NCBI RefSeq assembly: GCF_000238055.2
Contig: NZ_KE148312.1
Location: 72,001-136,000, forward strand
From: Oribacterium parvum ACB1
GTDB lineage: Bacteria; Bacillota; Clostridia; Lachnospirales; Lachnospiraceae
Reading direction: 5' to 3'
Length of the DNA stretch: 64,000 nt
Below are positions 49,219-58,709 of this stretch, piece after piece. A program made the position numbers and the translations under genes. The notes beneath the pieces are model-generated. The model ran no database searches, was not told the DNA's origin, and saw only the letters and a program-made list of their open reading frames with translations. Within the stretch, counting starts at the first letter, position 1. Each line of letters opens with the position of its first letter.

Positions 49219-49848
49219 ATGGAAGAGTGGATTTGCACGGTTAATGACCTGGGATTTCACTACAAAAGAGGAGGGAGAGCAGTATTGAAAGGGCTCTCCC
49301 TTTCTTTGCATAAGGGAGAAATACTGGGGATACGAGGAGAGAACGGTGCAGGGAAAAGTACGCTTTTAAAGGCTATTGCAGGGATATTGCCCTATGATAA
49401 GGGAGAGGTTTTGATTCCGAAGGAGATCAAGAAAAATCTGTCCTATCTTCCGCAGGATTTGTCTCTTTATGAAAGCCTTTCCGCCTTGGAAAATTTATAT
49501 TTTTACGGGAAAATACTGGGACTTCCTGCCAAAGTGATTTTTACAAGAGCACACTGGCTTTTAAAGGAGCTCGGCTTGGAGGATAAAGAAAGAGAACGTG
49601 TTTCTGCACTTTCAGGGGGGATGAAGAGGCGAGTACACTTGGCATCCGCCTTAATGAGAAGACCGGATATCCTTCTTTTAGATGAGCCAACAGTAGGCTG
49701 TGATAACGAGTCTTATGATAAAATTCTTGCTTTACTTCGAAAAATGAAGGCGCAGGGTACAGCGATGCTGCTGATTAGTCATGGAAGAGGAGAGCTGGAA
49801 GAAATGGCTGACCGAATAGTGTACTTGGAAGAGGGAAGGATTGTGTAA
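49219..49848 (+). CDS. ABC transporter ATP-binding protein (ABC-2 exporter type)
   Basis: This 209-residue ATPase has Walker A GENGAGKST near 40-48, Q-loop YLPQDLSLYESL, signature LSGGMKRRVHLA near 133 and Walker B ILLLDEPTVG near 153. It resembles CcmA-type exporter ATPases and is compact, without a C-terminal extension. It starts at the base after the zinc-ribbon stop and ends at the base before the permease ATG. Confidence 0.9.
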   Translation: MEEWICTVNDLGFHYKRGGRAVLKGLSLSLHKGEILGIRGENGAGKSTLLKAIAGILPYDKGEVLIPKEIKKNLSYLPQDLSLYESLSALENLYFYGKILGLPAKVIFTRAHWLLKELGLEDKERERVSALSGGMKRRVHLASALMRRPDILLLDEPTVGCDNESYDKILALLRKMKAQGTAMLLISHGRGELEEMADRIVYLEEGRIV

Positions 49849-52149
49849 ATGAATGGCTTTTTTGCAGCCTTAAAAAAGGACTTCAGCTTATTTTTCAGAA
49901 AAGGGGGACTATTTTCCCTTCTTTTTCCATTACTTCTGCTTCCTTTGTTTCTTGCCTTTTTTCAGGGGGGCTCCGGACAGATACTGTCCTTTCCCGTTTC
50001 CATAATTGATGAAGATGAAACACTGATGTCCAAGACACTCATTCGTCAAATGGAAGAGGTAGAACTTTTTTCAGAGGTTCATAAAATCAGCAGGGAAGAG
50101 ATTTCTGCAGAACTGGAGAAGGGAAGTGTAGGAATTCTACGGATTCCCAAAGACTTTTTTTATACTGCTTATCGATTTCAAGGAGAACCGGTAGAACTCA
50201 TTCTCAATGAGAAGCGTCCGACGGAAGCGGCTATTTTGGAGTCAGTTTTTACTTCTGTCATGCAAATCATGGAAAAGGAGCAGGAGACGAGTCTTGCTGT
50301 TTTCCATACGGCTTATGGAGAAACACTTTCCGCAAAGCAAGAGGAAGTCCTTTATGAGAAGGCCTCGGAAAGGCTTCTTTCAGCCGTTTTAAAGAGACAA
50401 CTCATCTTTCAGGATGAGGAGATAAAAGCCAATTTGGAGCTTGCACTTCTTATGCGCATTTTTTCCGCATTGCTTTTCCTCTTTCTTTCTTTTGTGAGTT
50501 TATCCGTGATTTCCGCAGTTCCGGAAGAAGAAAAAAAGGGAATTGTTGCACGGTTTCGTCAGATGAGAGGAAAGGGATTTTATCTCTCTAAATTCCTTGT
50601 TTTACTCTTCCTGTCTCTGGTTTTTTTGGCCCTTTCTTTATTGCTTTTGCATGGGACGCTCTCTCTTTCTTCGGAGAGTCTTCTTTGGTTTTCGATTTAT
50701 TACTTGTTTTCCTTACTTAGCTTTTATTTCTTCTTTTGGGGAATATTCACAGTGATTCGGGATGAGAGACTCGGAAAAAATTTAAGTATTTGCGTGATTT
50801 TCTTAATCCTCTTGTTCAGCGGAAGACTGTTTAGCGCAGGGAAAATTCCATTTTCTATTGCACAATTTTCTCCTGTCAGTATTACGGCACTAATCTTGGA
50901 AGGCCTAAGGAGGGGATATCGAGGAAAGGCTTTGCTTTCTTTTGCGTACCCGCTATCTGTTCCGGCATGTATCGGAGTTATGCTTCTATTACTCGAAAAA
51001 CTCTTCGATAAGAAGAATTCCCTCGGACAAAAAGAGAAAAAGACTTCCTTGGCTGGGAGTGCATATTTGCAAAGTCGTAGCGAGAGCCTTATTATGCGAT
51101 ATCTTCCCTTTCCGCTATGGAGAGGCTTTACTCTGATAGGGAGAACGGCCGGATTCGTGCTTTTTCTTGCCTTTTGCCTCCTTCTTGGAAAATATGCGGA
51201 GGATAAGCAGGAAGAACGCTTACAAATTTATCTTGTGAATCAAGATCAGGGAGAATGGAGTAAGGAGCTGCTCCGAGATCTGGAAGAGGAAAAGAGTATT
51301 CAAATCACGGTGATTTCCGGAGAGGAAAAAGCGGAGAAGCTTTTGTATGGGGATAAAGAAGGGGTTCTCAGTATCCTTGAGGGATACAGTGATGATAGGG
51401 AGGGAAAGGGACTCTTGCTTTATGAGAGCAGCAGCTCTTCTCTTTCGGAAATGGCTGTTCGAGAGATTGTGGCAGCCCTTGTTGCCGGGGAAAAGATAGA
51501 AAGAACTGCCGGGACTTACCTCTCCTCTCTTTTAGGAAAAGAGCTTAGTCCGGAAGAAGAACGAATTCTCAAAGAAAATGAAGTCAACTACAAAAGAAAA
51601 ACACCTCTCTATATCGTAGAGCAGAAAAATGGACGCTCAAAAGAAGAGCTGTTTTCTCCCAAAAGAGAGGCAATCTATGCGTTTCTTTTATATTTCTTCC
51701 TCTTTTCCCTTGCTGCAGTAATGGGGGAGAGTGAAGAGAAGAGGGTGAGTAGCAGGATAAACAGTATAAGGCGCGGAAAACTACGCTATCTTGGGGGATA
51801 TTTCCTGTTCTTCCTCTTTATCAGTCTTTGCTTTTATATTGCCCTTAAGCTCTCTTTTAGTCTATATGCAATGCTGTCCGTCTTTTCCTACACACTTTTT
51901 CTCTTCGGTTTTTCTCGTCTTCTATCGACAAGATTCCTTGGAGAAGGGGCGGAAACGGGTCTCAGCTTAAACCTTGGACTCTTTTTCAGCCTGATTGGCG
52001 GGGCATTTATGGATTTTTCCGCCCTAAGCGGATGGCTACAGTACCTTCCTTGGTTCTCTCCTATAGGACTTTTTTTAAAGGGGACGGAAGGAGATATTTT
52101 TGCACCGGGAATCTTACTCGTTCTTGGAATACTTTGTGTGCTTCCATGA
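49849..52149 (+). CDS. ABC-2 family permease, double-length fusion
   Basis: This 766-residue membrane protein looks like two ABC-2 half-permeases in one chain. The first half (about 1-385) has an N-terminal helix, an extracytoplasmic loop (DEDETLMSKTLIRQMEEVE) and five helices at about 205-370. The second half (about 400-766) repeats the plan with a helix near 430, the loop VNQDQGEWSKELLRDLEE and helices after 620. Such exporters usually need two permease chains; here one chain could supply both. Substrate unknown. Its neighbours are the ATPase and a zinc-ribbon protein. Confidence 0.85.
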   Translation: MNGFFAALKKDFSLFFRKGGLFSLLFPLLLLPLFLAFFQGGSGQILSFPVSIIDEDETLMSKTLIRQMEEVELFSEVHKISREEISAELEKGSVGILRIPKDFFYTAYRFQGEPVELILNEKRPTEAAILESVFTSVMQIMEKEQETSLAVFHTAYGETLSAKQEEVLYEKASERLLSAVLKRQLIFQDEEIKANLELALLMRIFSALLFLFLSFVSLSVISAVPEEEKKGIVARFRQMRGKGFYLSKFLVLLFLSLVFLALSLLLLHGTLSLSSESLLWFSIYYLFSLLSFYFFFWGIFTVIRDERLGKNLSICVIFLILLFSGRLFSAGKIPFSIAQFSPVSITALILEGLRRGYRGKALLSFAYPLSVPACIGVMLLLLEKLFDKKNSLGQKEKKTSLAGSAYLQSRSESLIMRYLPFPLWRGFTLIGRTAGFVLFLAFCLLLGKYAEDKQEERLQIYLVNQDQGEWSKELLRDLEEEKSIQITVISGEEKAEKLLYGDKEGVLSILEGYSDDREGKGLLLYESSSSSLSEMAVREIVAALVAGEKIERTAGTYLSSLLGKELSPEEERILKENEVNYKRKTPLYIVEQKNGRSKEELFSPKREAIYAFLLYFFLFSLAAVMGESEEKRVSSRINSIRRGKLRYLGGYFLFFLFISLCFYIALKLSFSLYAMLSVFSYTLFLFGFSRLLSTRFLGEGAETGLSLNLGLFFSLIGGAFMDFSALSGWLQYLPWFSPIGLFLKGTEGDIFAPGILLVLGILCVLP

Positions 52150-52226
52150 AACTGCTTGATTAAGCTCCATGAAACTACTTAATTTAACTTTGTAAAACTG
52201 TTTACTTTAGTTTCTTCGCCTCTTTT

Positions 52227-52997
52227 TTAGTCTCTGGAATCCTTCCAGATTTCCCATAAGCCCTTTAAGAGGAGATTCTCATCCACGATGATTTTGTGCT
52301 TGCAGTAGGGACAGATGAGGTGCGAGAGTCCGCCCGTGGCGATGAGACTCGCGTCTTCCTTTAATTCCTGCAGGAAATGTTCTATGATGCCGTCCAAGGA
52401 TCCTGCAGTACCGTAAATGATGCCTGAACGCATCGCATCCACGGTATTTAAGGAAATGAGCTTTCTTGCCGGTGCTACATCAATGGAAGGAAGTAGGGAG
52501 GTCTCTTTTGCCAGAGCGTTCATAGAGATTCCTACACCGGGGAGAATGACACCTCCCGTAAAGACTCCTTCTTTATCCACTACGGTAAGCGTTGTCGCAG
52601 TTCCCATATCGATGATGATTGCCGGAAGCGGATAGAGCTTCTTGGCACCTACAGCGGAAACAATCAGGTCCGGTCCGACTTCCTCTGAGGAGGATGAGGA
52701 AAAAGAAAGGGAAGAAACATTTTCTTTATTGACGATAAGGCAGTCTTCAATATGCAGAATCTTTGCCGCCTCTCGAAAGGAACCGGTGAGCTCGGGAACA
52801 ACGGAAGAGATGATTGCACCCTTGAAGTCAGTAACATGTATTCCTAAAAGAGTGCATATTTCGTCGATATCTGCCGCATATTCATGACTCGTTTTCTTTC
52901 GATTACTTTCCATACAGAAAATTTGCACAATCTCTCCATCTTCCTGTATACAGCCGAAGTCTGTATGGGTATTTCCGCAATCAATGGCTAGAATCAT
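52227..52997 (-). CDS. coaX: type III pantothenate kinase
   Basis: CoaX phosphorylates pantothenate in the first step of coenzyme A synthesis. The 256-residue protein starts ILAIDCGNTHTDFG (phosphate-binding Asp region) and has SSVVPELTG, VGPDLIVSAVGAKKLYP and IDMGTATTLTVVDKEGVFTGGVILPG, all CoaX motifs of the ASKHA fold. It follows an ECF S component by 9 nt on the same strand, which suggests a pantothenate uptake and use operon. Confidence 0.94.
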   Translation of the reverse strand: MILAIDCGNTHTDFGCIQEDGEIVQIFCMESNRKKTSHEYAADIDEICTLLGIHVTDFKGAIISSVVPELTGSFREAAKILHIEDCLIVNKENVSSLSFSSSSSEEVGPDLIVSAVGAKKLYPLPAIIIDMGTATTLTVVDKEGVFTGGVILPGVGISMNALAKETSLLPSIDVAPARKLISLNTVDAMRSGIIYGTAGSLDGIIEHFLQELKEDASLIATGGLSHLICPYCKHKIIVDENLLLKGLWEIWKDSRD

Positions 52998-53006
52998 TCT
53001 TCCCTC

Positions 53007-53597
53007 CTATATATTTTCAATTTCATCCTTTGTGAATCGAACTCCTGCAAGAATGCGTAGAATAACAGGGACAAGCAAGAGATTAAGTAGAAGCTCCGCT
53101 AAAAAGTTTACTCCCAAGATACTGAAGAGGATAAATTGCATCACAGCTTCTTCTCCATTTGCCCAAAGGACAAGGGTATCCCGGAAGAATACGACCAAGC
53201 CCAAAATAAAGATACCGGTGTTTACGAGAGGAGCAACGGCGGCAGAGAGATATACAGTGGATTTTCGTTTGGCAAAAAGCCCTGCAAGGTACCCTGCGGC
53301 GGTGCTTTTCACAAGACAAAGAAGAAGAGTTATTATCGGTCTTTGGCTAAAGAGGACAAAGCCCCCTGCGTCATTTCCGGAAATGACGGAAAAGCAGACC
53401 GTCAGACCGAATACCGCACCTAAAAAGGCAGCACTTAGAGGACCGTAGAGTACTGCGCCCAAAATGATGGGTACCAAGGTAAAGGTAATATTAAAGGGTC
53501 CGAACTTAACACTGCCCAACACAAGTTGTAAGCTTAGAACAACGGCGGTGAGAATGGCAGTTCCGACGAGTTTACGGACAAAGAGAGAATTTTTCAT
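53007..53597 (-). CDS. ECF transporter S component, probably pantothenate (PanT-like)
   Basis: This 196-residue protein has five to six hydrophobic helices and an S-component shape: FGPFNITFTLVPIILGAVLYGPLSAAFLGAVFGL, where NITFTLVP and LGAVLYGP are typical of the PF12822 group that includes PanT and FolT. No motif alone fixes the vitamin. The position just upstream of coaX in one operon favours pantothenate. It needs a shared EcfAA'T module that is not in the window. Confidence 0.8.
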   Translation of the reverse strand: MKNSLFVRKLVGTAILTAVVLSLQLVLGSVKFGPFNITFTLVPIILGAVLYGPLSAAFLGAVFGLTVCFSVISGNDAGGFVLFSQRPIITLLLCLVKSTAAGYLAGLFAKRKSTVYLSAAVAPLVNTGIFILGLVVFFRDTLVLWANGEEAVMQFILFSILGVNFLAELLLNLLLVPVILRILAGVRFTKDEIENI

Positions 53598-53716
53598 AAA
53601 AACCCCTTACAAAACAAGAAAAATAATACAACAAGAAAATACTACATGGCAGTATGGGAACTGTCAATCGAAAGAAAAATGACTTGAATTATTTATATAT
53701 TACAGTCGGCTGTCTC

Positions 53717-53745
53717 TTGCATTGGTGTACGCTATTTTGTAAAAT
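53717..53745 (+). promoter_or_regulatory. promoter of the YesMN/BCCT operon
   Basis: TTGCAT (53717-53722), a 17-nt spacer and TAAAAT (53740-53745) lie about 75 nt before the first gene of the operon. Confidence 0.6.
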
Positions 53746-53828
53746 GGGGCAAGTGTATGCATTCCTTTTAATAGGAATTCAAGAGGATTTATCTATAGAA
53801 GAAGTTTGAGTGGGGTGTCGAGGATATG

Positions 53829-54143
53829 ATGGAAAAAATTTTGCAGGAAATGGGACTTCCCCTGCTGTTTACGGTATTGCTCTTATATTATGCGGTAAAG
53901 TTATTGGTTTTTGAGGATGTGGACAGTATTCGTCCAAAGGGGCGTCCTCCTGTTAAAGATAAGAAGGGATATGGCAGGGAAGCGGGAATCATTGTTCTTG
54001 CATTTGCAGCCATCTCTTTGTTGGCATCCTTAGCGATGTTGATTCACCCGTTTTTGGGTATTTCTTTAATTCTTCTCAGTATTATTCTCATCAGCATACA
54101 GTTTAAACGTATAGAGGAAAAGTATAGTGGAGATGGGAAATGA
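53829..54143 (+). CDS. small two-helix membrane protein, first gene of the YesMN operon
   Basis: This 104-residue protein has one hydrophobic helix at about 10-27, a basic loop (SIRPKGRPPVKDKKGYGRE) and a hydrophobic hairpin at about 52-92. I recognise no family. An adjacent ATG at 53826 is too close to GAGGA; the second fits better. Its last codons overlap the response-regulator start (ATGA), so it is translationally coupled to the two-component system and may be an accessory membrane partner. Confidence 0.75.
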   Translation: MEKILQEMGLPLLFTVLLLYYAVKLLVFEDVDSIRPKGRPPVKDKKGYGREAGIIVLAFAAISLLASLAMLIHPFLGISLILLSIILISIQFKRIEEKYSGDGK

Positions 54144-55765
54144 AGGAATATTCCGTACTTTTGGTAGATGATGAAGAAGATGTTGTAGAAGCCATCATAC
54201 AAAAGATTGACTGGGAGGGCATGGGCTACTCCCTTTTGGGCTATGCTAAGAATGGCTTGGAAGCCTTGGAGATTGCAGAGGAAAAGCAAGTTGATGTGGT
54301 ACTCACGGATATTAAGATGCCGTATATGGACGGACTTACTCTTTCTCATAAACTAAAGGAGTTATATCCCTCCGTAAAGATTATTATTTTTTCCGGCTTT
54401 GATGAATTCGAGTATGCTAAGGAAGCGATTCGTCTGGAAGCGGAAGAGTATATGCTAAAGCCGGTGGACAGTGTAGAGCTTTCTCGCATTTTCAAAAAAG
54501 TGCATGAACGCTTGGATGAAGAGTTTGACGAAAAGCAAAATATCAATCGTTTAAAAAACTATTACATGGAAAGTTTGCCCATTTTACAGGAAAGCTTTTA
54601 TACTTCTTTGATAGAAGGAAATGTAAGACAGGAAGATATGGAACGAACTATGTTGGATTACCAGATTACCCTGCCCGGAAAGCTTTACTGTGTGGTAGTG
54701 CTGCATAATTCCATCAGTCTTTCACCGGAGGGCATTAACCCGGTGCTTATCAGTATGTCTATTCGGAAGCTTGCGGAAGAGAGACTCAGTAAAAATTGGA
54801 AGGCCTGTTTCTTTACCTATTTAGGAAATACGGTCGTGATTACCCAGATGGATAAGGAAGAAGACAGTTATCGCCTCACGGATGAGATGGAAACACTTTG
54901 TCGGATGGCAAAGCACGTCTGCAATGCTACGATTACGGCAGGTATCGGAAAGACGGTCGCATCTTTAATGGATTTGCCTCTATCCTATATGGGAGCAAGA
55001 GATGCTGTAGCCTATCGTGTGATATACGGAAGGGGTAAAGCCATTGCCGTTTCCGATATCAATCCGGAGGAAAAGGAAAATCGTTCTTTAAATAGGGAAC
55101 TTTTAGATGAAGAACGACTTTTGGATATTTACAGAAGTATCCGCATGGCTTCTAAGGAAGAGCTGTTTAAGGATATTGACCTCTATATCAAAAATAGCAG
55201 CCTGGACAATCCTTCTCTTCAGGAATACCAGTTTTTCCTCATGGATCTGGTAACCAATATTCATAAGTTTCTCTTGTCCAATCAGCTGGATGCGGGAATT
55301 ATTTTTCCGAAAGAGGAAGATGTATATCAGAAGGTTCAGCAGTTTAATCTTTCGGAGCTTTCCGATTGGATGAAACGAATCTGTGAGAAAATTCAAGTTG
55401 TAATCCAGGAAAAGCGAAGCGATAAGACCAAGTCGTTTGTAAAGAAGGCAGTGGAGCATGTACACAGCCATTATATGGATAAGGATCTTTCCGTAGAGGC
55501 ACTTTCCTTTGCACTTCATGTTTCCGCAGCTTATTTTTCCACGGTTTTTAAGAGAGAGACGGGAAAGAGCTTTATCAATTATTTGACGGATTACAGGATG
55601 GAAAAGGCACTTCGCCTTTTGGTTGAAGAGGAGGAGAAAACCTATATCATAGCGGAATCGGTGGGATATTCCGACCCCAACTATTTCAGCTATGCATTCA
55701 AGAAGAAGTTTGGGATGTCTCCCTCTAAGTACAAGACCAGCGGTATGAAAAACGAGGCAAAATAA
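54140..55765 (+). CDS. YesN-type response regulator with AraC DNA-binding domain
   Basis: This 541-residue regulator has a receiver domain (1-120) with acidic pocket DDEE, phospho-acceptor Asp57 in VVLTDIKMP and Lys107 in MLKPVD. A long middle region (about 150-420) follows. The C-terminal AraC domain (about 430-535) has both helix-turn-helix units and the signature YSDPNYFSYAFKKKFGMSPSKY. YesN proteins pair with YesM kinases and activate nearby uptake genes. The next gene, the kinase, overlaps it by 1 nt. Confidence 0.93.
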   Translation: MKEYSVLLVDDEEDVVEAIIQKIDWEGMGYSLLGYAKNGLEALEIAEEKQVDVVLTDIKMPYMDGLTLSHKLKELYPSVKIIIFSGFDEFEYAKEAIRLEAEEYMLKPVDSVELSRIFKKVHERLDEEFDEKQNINRLKNYYMESLPILQESFYTSLIEGNVRQEDMERTMLDYQITLPGKLYCVVVLHNSISLSPEGINPVLISMSIRKLAEERLSKNWKACFFTYLGNTVVITQMDKEEDSYRLTDEMETLCRMAKHVCNATITAGIGKTVASLMDLPLSYMGARDAVAYRVIYGRGKAIAVSDINPEEKENRSLNRELLDEERLLDIYRSIRMASKEELFKDIDLYIKNSSLDNPSLQEYQFFLMDLVTNIHKFLLSNQLDAGIIFPKEEDVYQKVQQFNLSELSDWMKRICEKIQVVIQEKRSDKTKSFVKKAVEHVHSHYMDKDLSVEALSFALHVSAAYFSTVFKRETGKSFINYLTDYRMEKALRLLVEEEEKTYIIAESVGYSDPNYFSYAFKKKFGMSPSKYKTSGMKNEAK

Positions 55766-57732
55766 TGCACAATCAGGAAAGAATTATCTCCAAGGAAGGA
55801 GAAAAGAGAATAGATTCCAAGAAGGCCTCCCTTAAGGAAATTTTCTTTCAAAAGGGGTATTTTTTTCCTCTTTCCATGGAGTCGCCCTTTCGCTCTTTCC
55901 ACAATATGATTCTTCTAAGCTTTATGCTTCTTTCCGTCATCATTATCCTGTTTTTGTCCTCGGTTTTATATCTGCAATTTTCTTCCCGTTTAAAGCGTGA
56001 GCGGGAGACGCAGGCGGAACAGCTCTTAAAGCAGGGTGCAAATCAACTGGAGGAATATCTGGTGAGTATGCGCCGGATTTCCGATGCGATGTATTATAAT
56101 GTGATTAAGGTTCCGGATCTGAATATGTCGGAACTCAATGAAGAAATGAACCTCTTATACGAGGCCCATAAGGATAATCTTGTTTCTGTTGCCATTTTTT
56201 CTTCGCAAGGAAAGCTGATTTCGGCAGTTCCGATATCTGCAGAGAAGAAAAATAGAAAGGTAGTGGAGCAGGATTTTTTTTCTACGGCCGTACAGCAGGT
56301 GGAAAATCTGCATTTTTCCCTTCCCCATGTGCAGAATCTTTTTGATGATCCTTCCTTTCGTACGCACTGGGTTATTTCTTTGAGCCGTGTAGTGGACTTG
56401 AATAGAGACGGAGTAAGTAACAATGCCGTACTTTTGGTAGATATGAATTACGATACCATAGAGCGAATGATGGAAAAACTGAATGGAGATGATGATTCTC
56501 GTTATTTTTATCTTTGTGATAAGAAGGGTAAGCTGATATATCATCCTCGTATGCGGGAAATCCTTCGAAAGTCTTTTCAGGAAAATACGGAAGATGTTGC
56601 AGAATGGGAAGACGGACTCCACTATATAAAGAAAGACGGAAGAAAAGAAACCGTTATTTTGGATACTATAGGCTATACGGGCTGGAAAATGGTTTCCGTT
56701 TTGGAGGAAAAGAATCCTGTTTTCACTCCGGGCGGAACGCTTTACTATGTGTTTATGCTGATATCCTTAACGCTTCTGATTTCTCTTTTCTTTAATCAGT
56801 TGCTTTCTCTTCGACTTTCTTATCCGATTCGTAAGCTGAATGAAGATTTGGAAAATATGGGAGACAGAGAGCGCTTTATAGAGGAAATCTCCAACTATGG
56901 CAGTACCGAAATCATTCATTTGGGACAGACACTTGTGCAATCCTTCCGAAAAATTGATGAGTTGACGGAGGAAAAAATCCAGCAGCAGGAAGAAAAGCGG
57001 CAGACGGAGATGGATGCGTTGCAATCCCAGATTAACCCGCATTTCCTTTATAATACATTAGAATCCGTAGTATGGATGATTGAAAGCGGAAAGAAGGAAG
57101 ACGCCGTGTTTATGGTAACGCAATTGGCAAGCTTTTTCCGCATCTCGCTCTCCGGAGGGAAAAATATTATTCCTCTTTCACAGGAGATTCAGCATGCCAA
57201 GAATTATATGAACATACAAAAAATCCGCTTTAAGAATAAATTCGCCGTACATTTTGACGTGCAGGAGGAAGTGCTGGATTGCCTTACCGTAAAGCTGATT
57301 TTACAGCCGATACTGGAAAATGCCATCTACCATGGTATGGAGGGAATGGATGGAGACGGAGAAATTGATGTTCGGGGAAAAATCATTCAGGAAAATTCCC
57401 TGCCGGTAATTCTTTTATCCGTAGAGGACAACGGATTCGGTATGCCTGTAGAGAAGGCGGAATCCTTTTTGGATAATGAAGTAGAGCCATCCAGTTTTTC
57501 CGACCGGAAAAAGAGAGGATCAGGCGTCGGTTTAATCAATGTACACAAGAGAATTCAGCTTCGTTTCGGATCCCGATACGGACTGAAGATTATCAGTGCA
57601 CCGGACGAGGGAACTACGGTTCAACTTCGACTTCCTCCGATTGAGTATAGCGAGGAGACACAAAAGAGCATGGAACATGGAAATATGCATAGCAGTAGCA
57701 GTGGATTTCATGGGGGAGGTAGAAACTCATGA
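55765..57732 (+). CDS. YesM-type sensor histidine kinase
   Basis: This 655-residue kinase has a membrane helix at about 50-72, an extracytoplasmic cache-like sensor (about 75-325), a second helix at about 328-350 and a HAMP region. The His_kinase domain has the phospho-acceptor His426 in QINPHFLYNTLE, and the ATPase domain has the N-box LQPILENAIYHG and VEDNGFGMP. A Ser/His-rich tail ends the protein. It overlaps its neighbours by 1 and 4 nt, showing tight coupling to the regulator and to a sugar-type binding protein. Confidence 0.93.
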   Translation: MHNQERIISKEGEKRIDSKKASLKEIFFQKGYFFPLSMESPFRSFHNMILLSFMLLSVIIILFLSSVLYLQFSSRLKRERETQAEQLLKQGANQLEEYLVSMRRISDAMYYNVIKVPDLNMSELNEEMNLLYEAHKDNLVSVAIFSSQGKLISAVPISAEKKNRKVVEQDFFSTAVQQVENLHFSLPHVQNLFDDPSFRTHWVISLSRVVDLNRDGVSNNAVLLVDMNYDTIERMMEKLNGDDDSRYFYLCDKKGKLIYHPRMREILRKSFQENTEDVAEWEDGLHYIKKDGRKETVILDTIGYTGWKMVSVLEEKNPVFTPGGTLYYVFMLISLTLLISLFFNQLLSLRLSYPIRKLNEDLENMGDRERFIEEISNYGSTEIIHLGQTLVQSFRKIDELTEEKIQQQEEKRQTEMDALQSQINPHFLYNTLESVVWMIESGKKEDAVFMVTQLASFFRISLSGGKNIIPLSQEIQHAKNYMNIQKIRFKNKFAVHFDVQEEVLDCLTVKLILQPILENAIYHGMEGMDGDGEIDVRGKIIQENSLPVILLSVEDNGFGMPVEKAESFLDNEVEPSSFSDRKKRGSGVGLINVHKRIQLRFGSRYGLKIISAPDEGTTVQLRLPPIEYSEETQKSMEHGNMHSSSSGFHGGGRNS

Positions 57733-58700
57733 AAGAGAATCGAATCTTTACTGTAGGAGTTGGAATTGTAGCCATAATGCTTTTTGCCCTTTCTTTGGGA
57801 AGACTGCTGGGAGAAAATGCGCCTCAAAAGTATAAAATCTCCATTGTGGTGGATCGCAGCAGTTCTGCCGGCTGGGATAAATTCCGAAAGGGACTGAATG
57901 CCGCATCAAAGAAATACAATATCGAATATAATTTTGTAACTACCGGTCGTTTCCTTTCCATTCAGCAGGAATATTTGAGTCTGTCCAGAGAAATCAAAAA
58001 CGGAGCGGACGGAATCATTACGGAGCTTCGTGCTACGGAGGGAACCGGAGTTTTGCTTAACGAATTGGGGAAAAGCACGAAGCTGGAACTGGTAGACTGC
58101 GAGAAGGAGGTGACGGACCCTACCGTCTCCATTTCCTCCATAGGTGTGGATGAGGAAGCTTTGGGAGAGGCACTTGGAAAAGAGGTCCTGCAATCCAACC
58201 TGCAGAATCAAAGACTAAGGATAGGAATTCTTGCAGGAAACCAGAACAAGGGAAATATGCAAAAACGTTTGGATGCCCTTAAGAAGGTTCTGGAAGAAAG
58301 TGAGAAGGAAATTGTCTGGATTATGGAGGACAAGGGACAGCCGCGAAAAGACCTGGAGGTGGCAAATCATAAGCGAAGTGTAGACATTATCATCGCTTTG
58401 GATAATGATAGCCTGGAAATTGCGACAAGGTATCTTCGGGATACGGGAAGACAGTTTGTAGAGCTTTACGGAGTAGGGGATTCGGATGAGCTCATTTACA
58501 GCTTGGATGTAGGTATGATTCGAAGCCTTATTGTGATTGACCAGTATCAGATGGCATATTCTGCGGTGGTGAATCTCTGGCAGCGCCTCTCCAACAGTAG
58601 AAATACACCGGGAGATCAGTCAGTAGACTTCTATGTGGTTCGGGCGGATAATATGTATGCAGACGGAATGGAACGAATTCTCTTTCCTACCGGACAATAA
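57729..58700 (+). CDS. membrane-anchored sugar-binding-type protein
   Basis: This 323-residue protein has an N-terminal hydrophobic anchor (about 6-28) without a lipobox cysteine and a type I periplasmic-binding fold (about 35-323): YKISIVVDRSSSAGWDKFRKGL, KNGADGIITELRA and VDIIIALDNDSLEIATRYL. It resembles RbsB/LacI-type sugar-binding domains. It starts 4 nt inside the YesM gene. No ABC transporter follows, so it is more likely a ligand-sensing partner of the kinase than a transport component. The ligand is unknown. Confidence 0.85.
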   Translation: MKENRIFTVGVGIVAIMLFALSLGRLLGENAPQKYKISIVVDRSSSAGWDKFRKGLNAASKKYNIEYNFVTTGRFLSIQQEYLSLSREIKNGADGIITELRATEGTGVLLNELGKSTKLELVDCEKEVTDPTVSISSIGVDEEALGEALGKEVLQSNLQNQRLRIGILAGNQNKGNMQKRLDALKKVLEESEKEIVWIMEDKGQPRKDLEVANHKRSVDIIIALDNDSLEIATRYLRDTGRQFVELYGVGDSDELIYSLDVGMIRSLIVIDQYQMAYSAVVNLWQRLSNSRNTPGDQSVDFYVVRADNMYADGMERILFPTGQ

Positions 58701-58709
58701 GGAGCTTTT

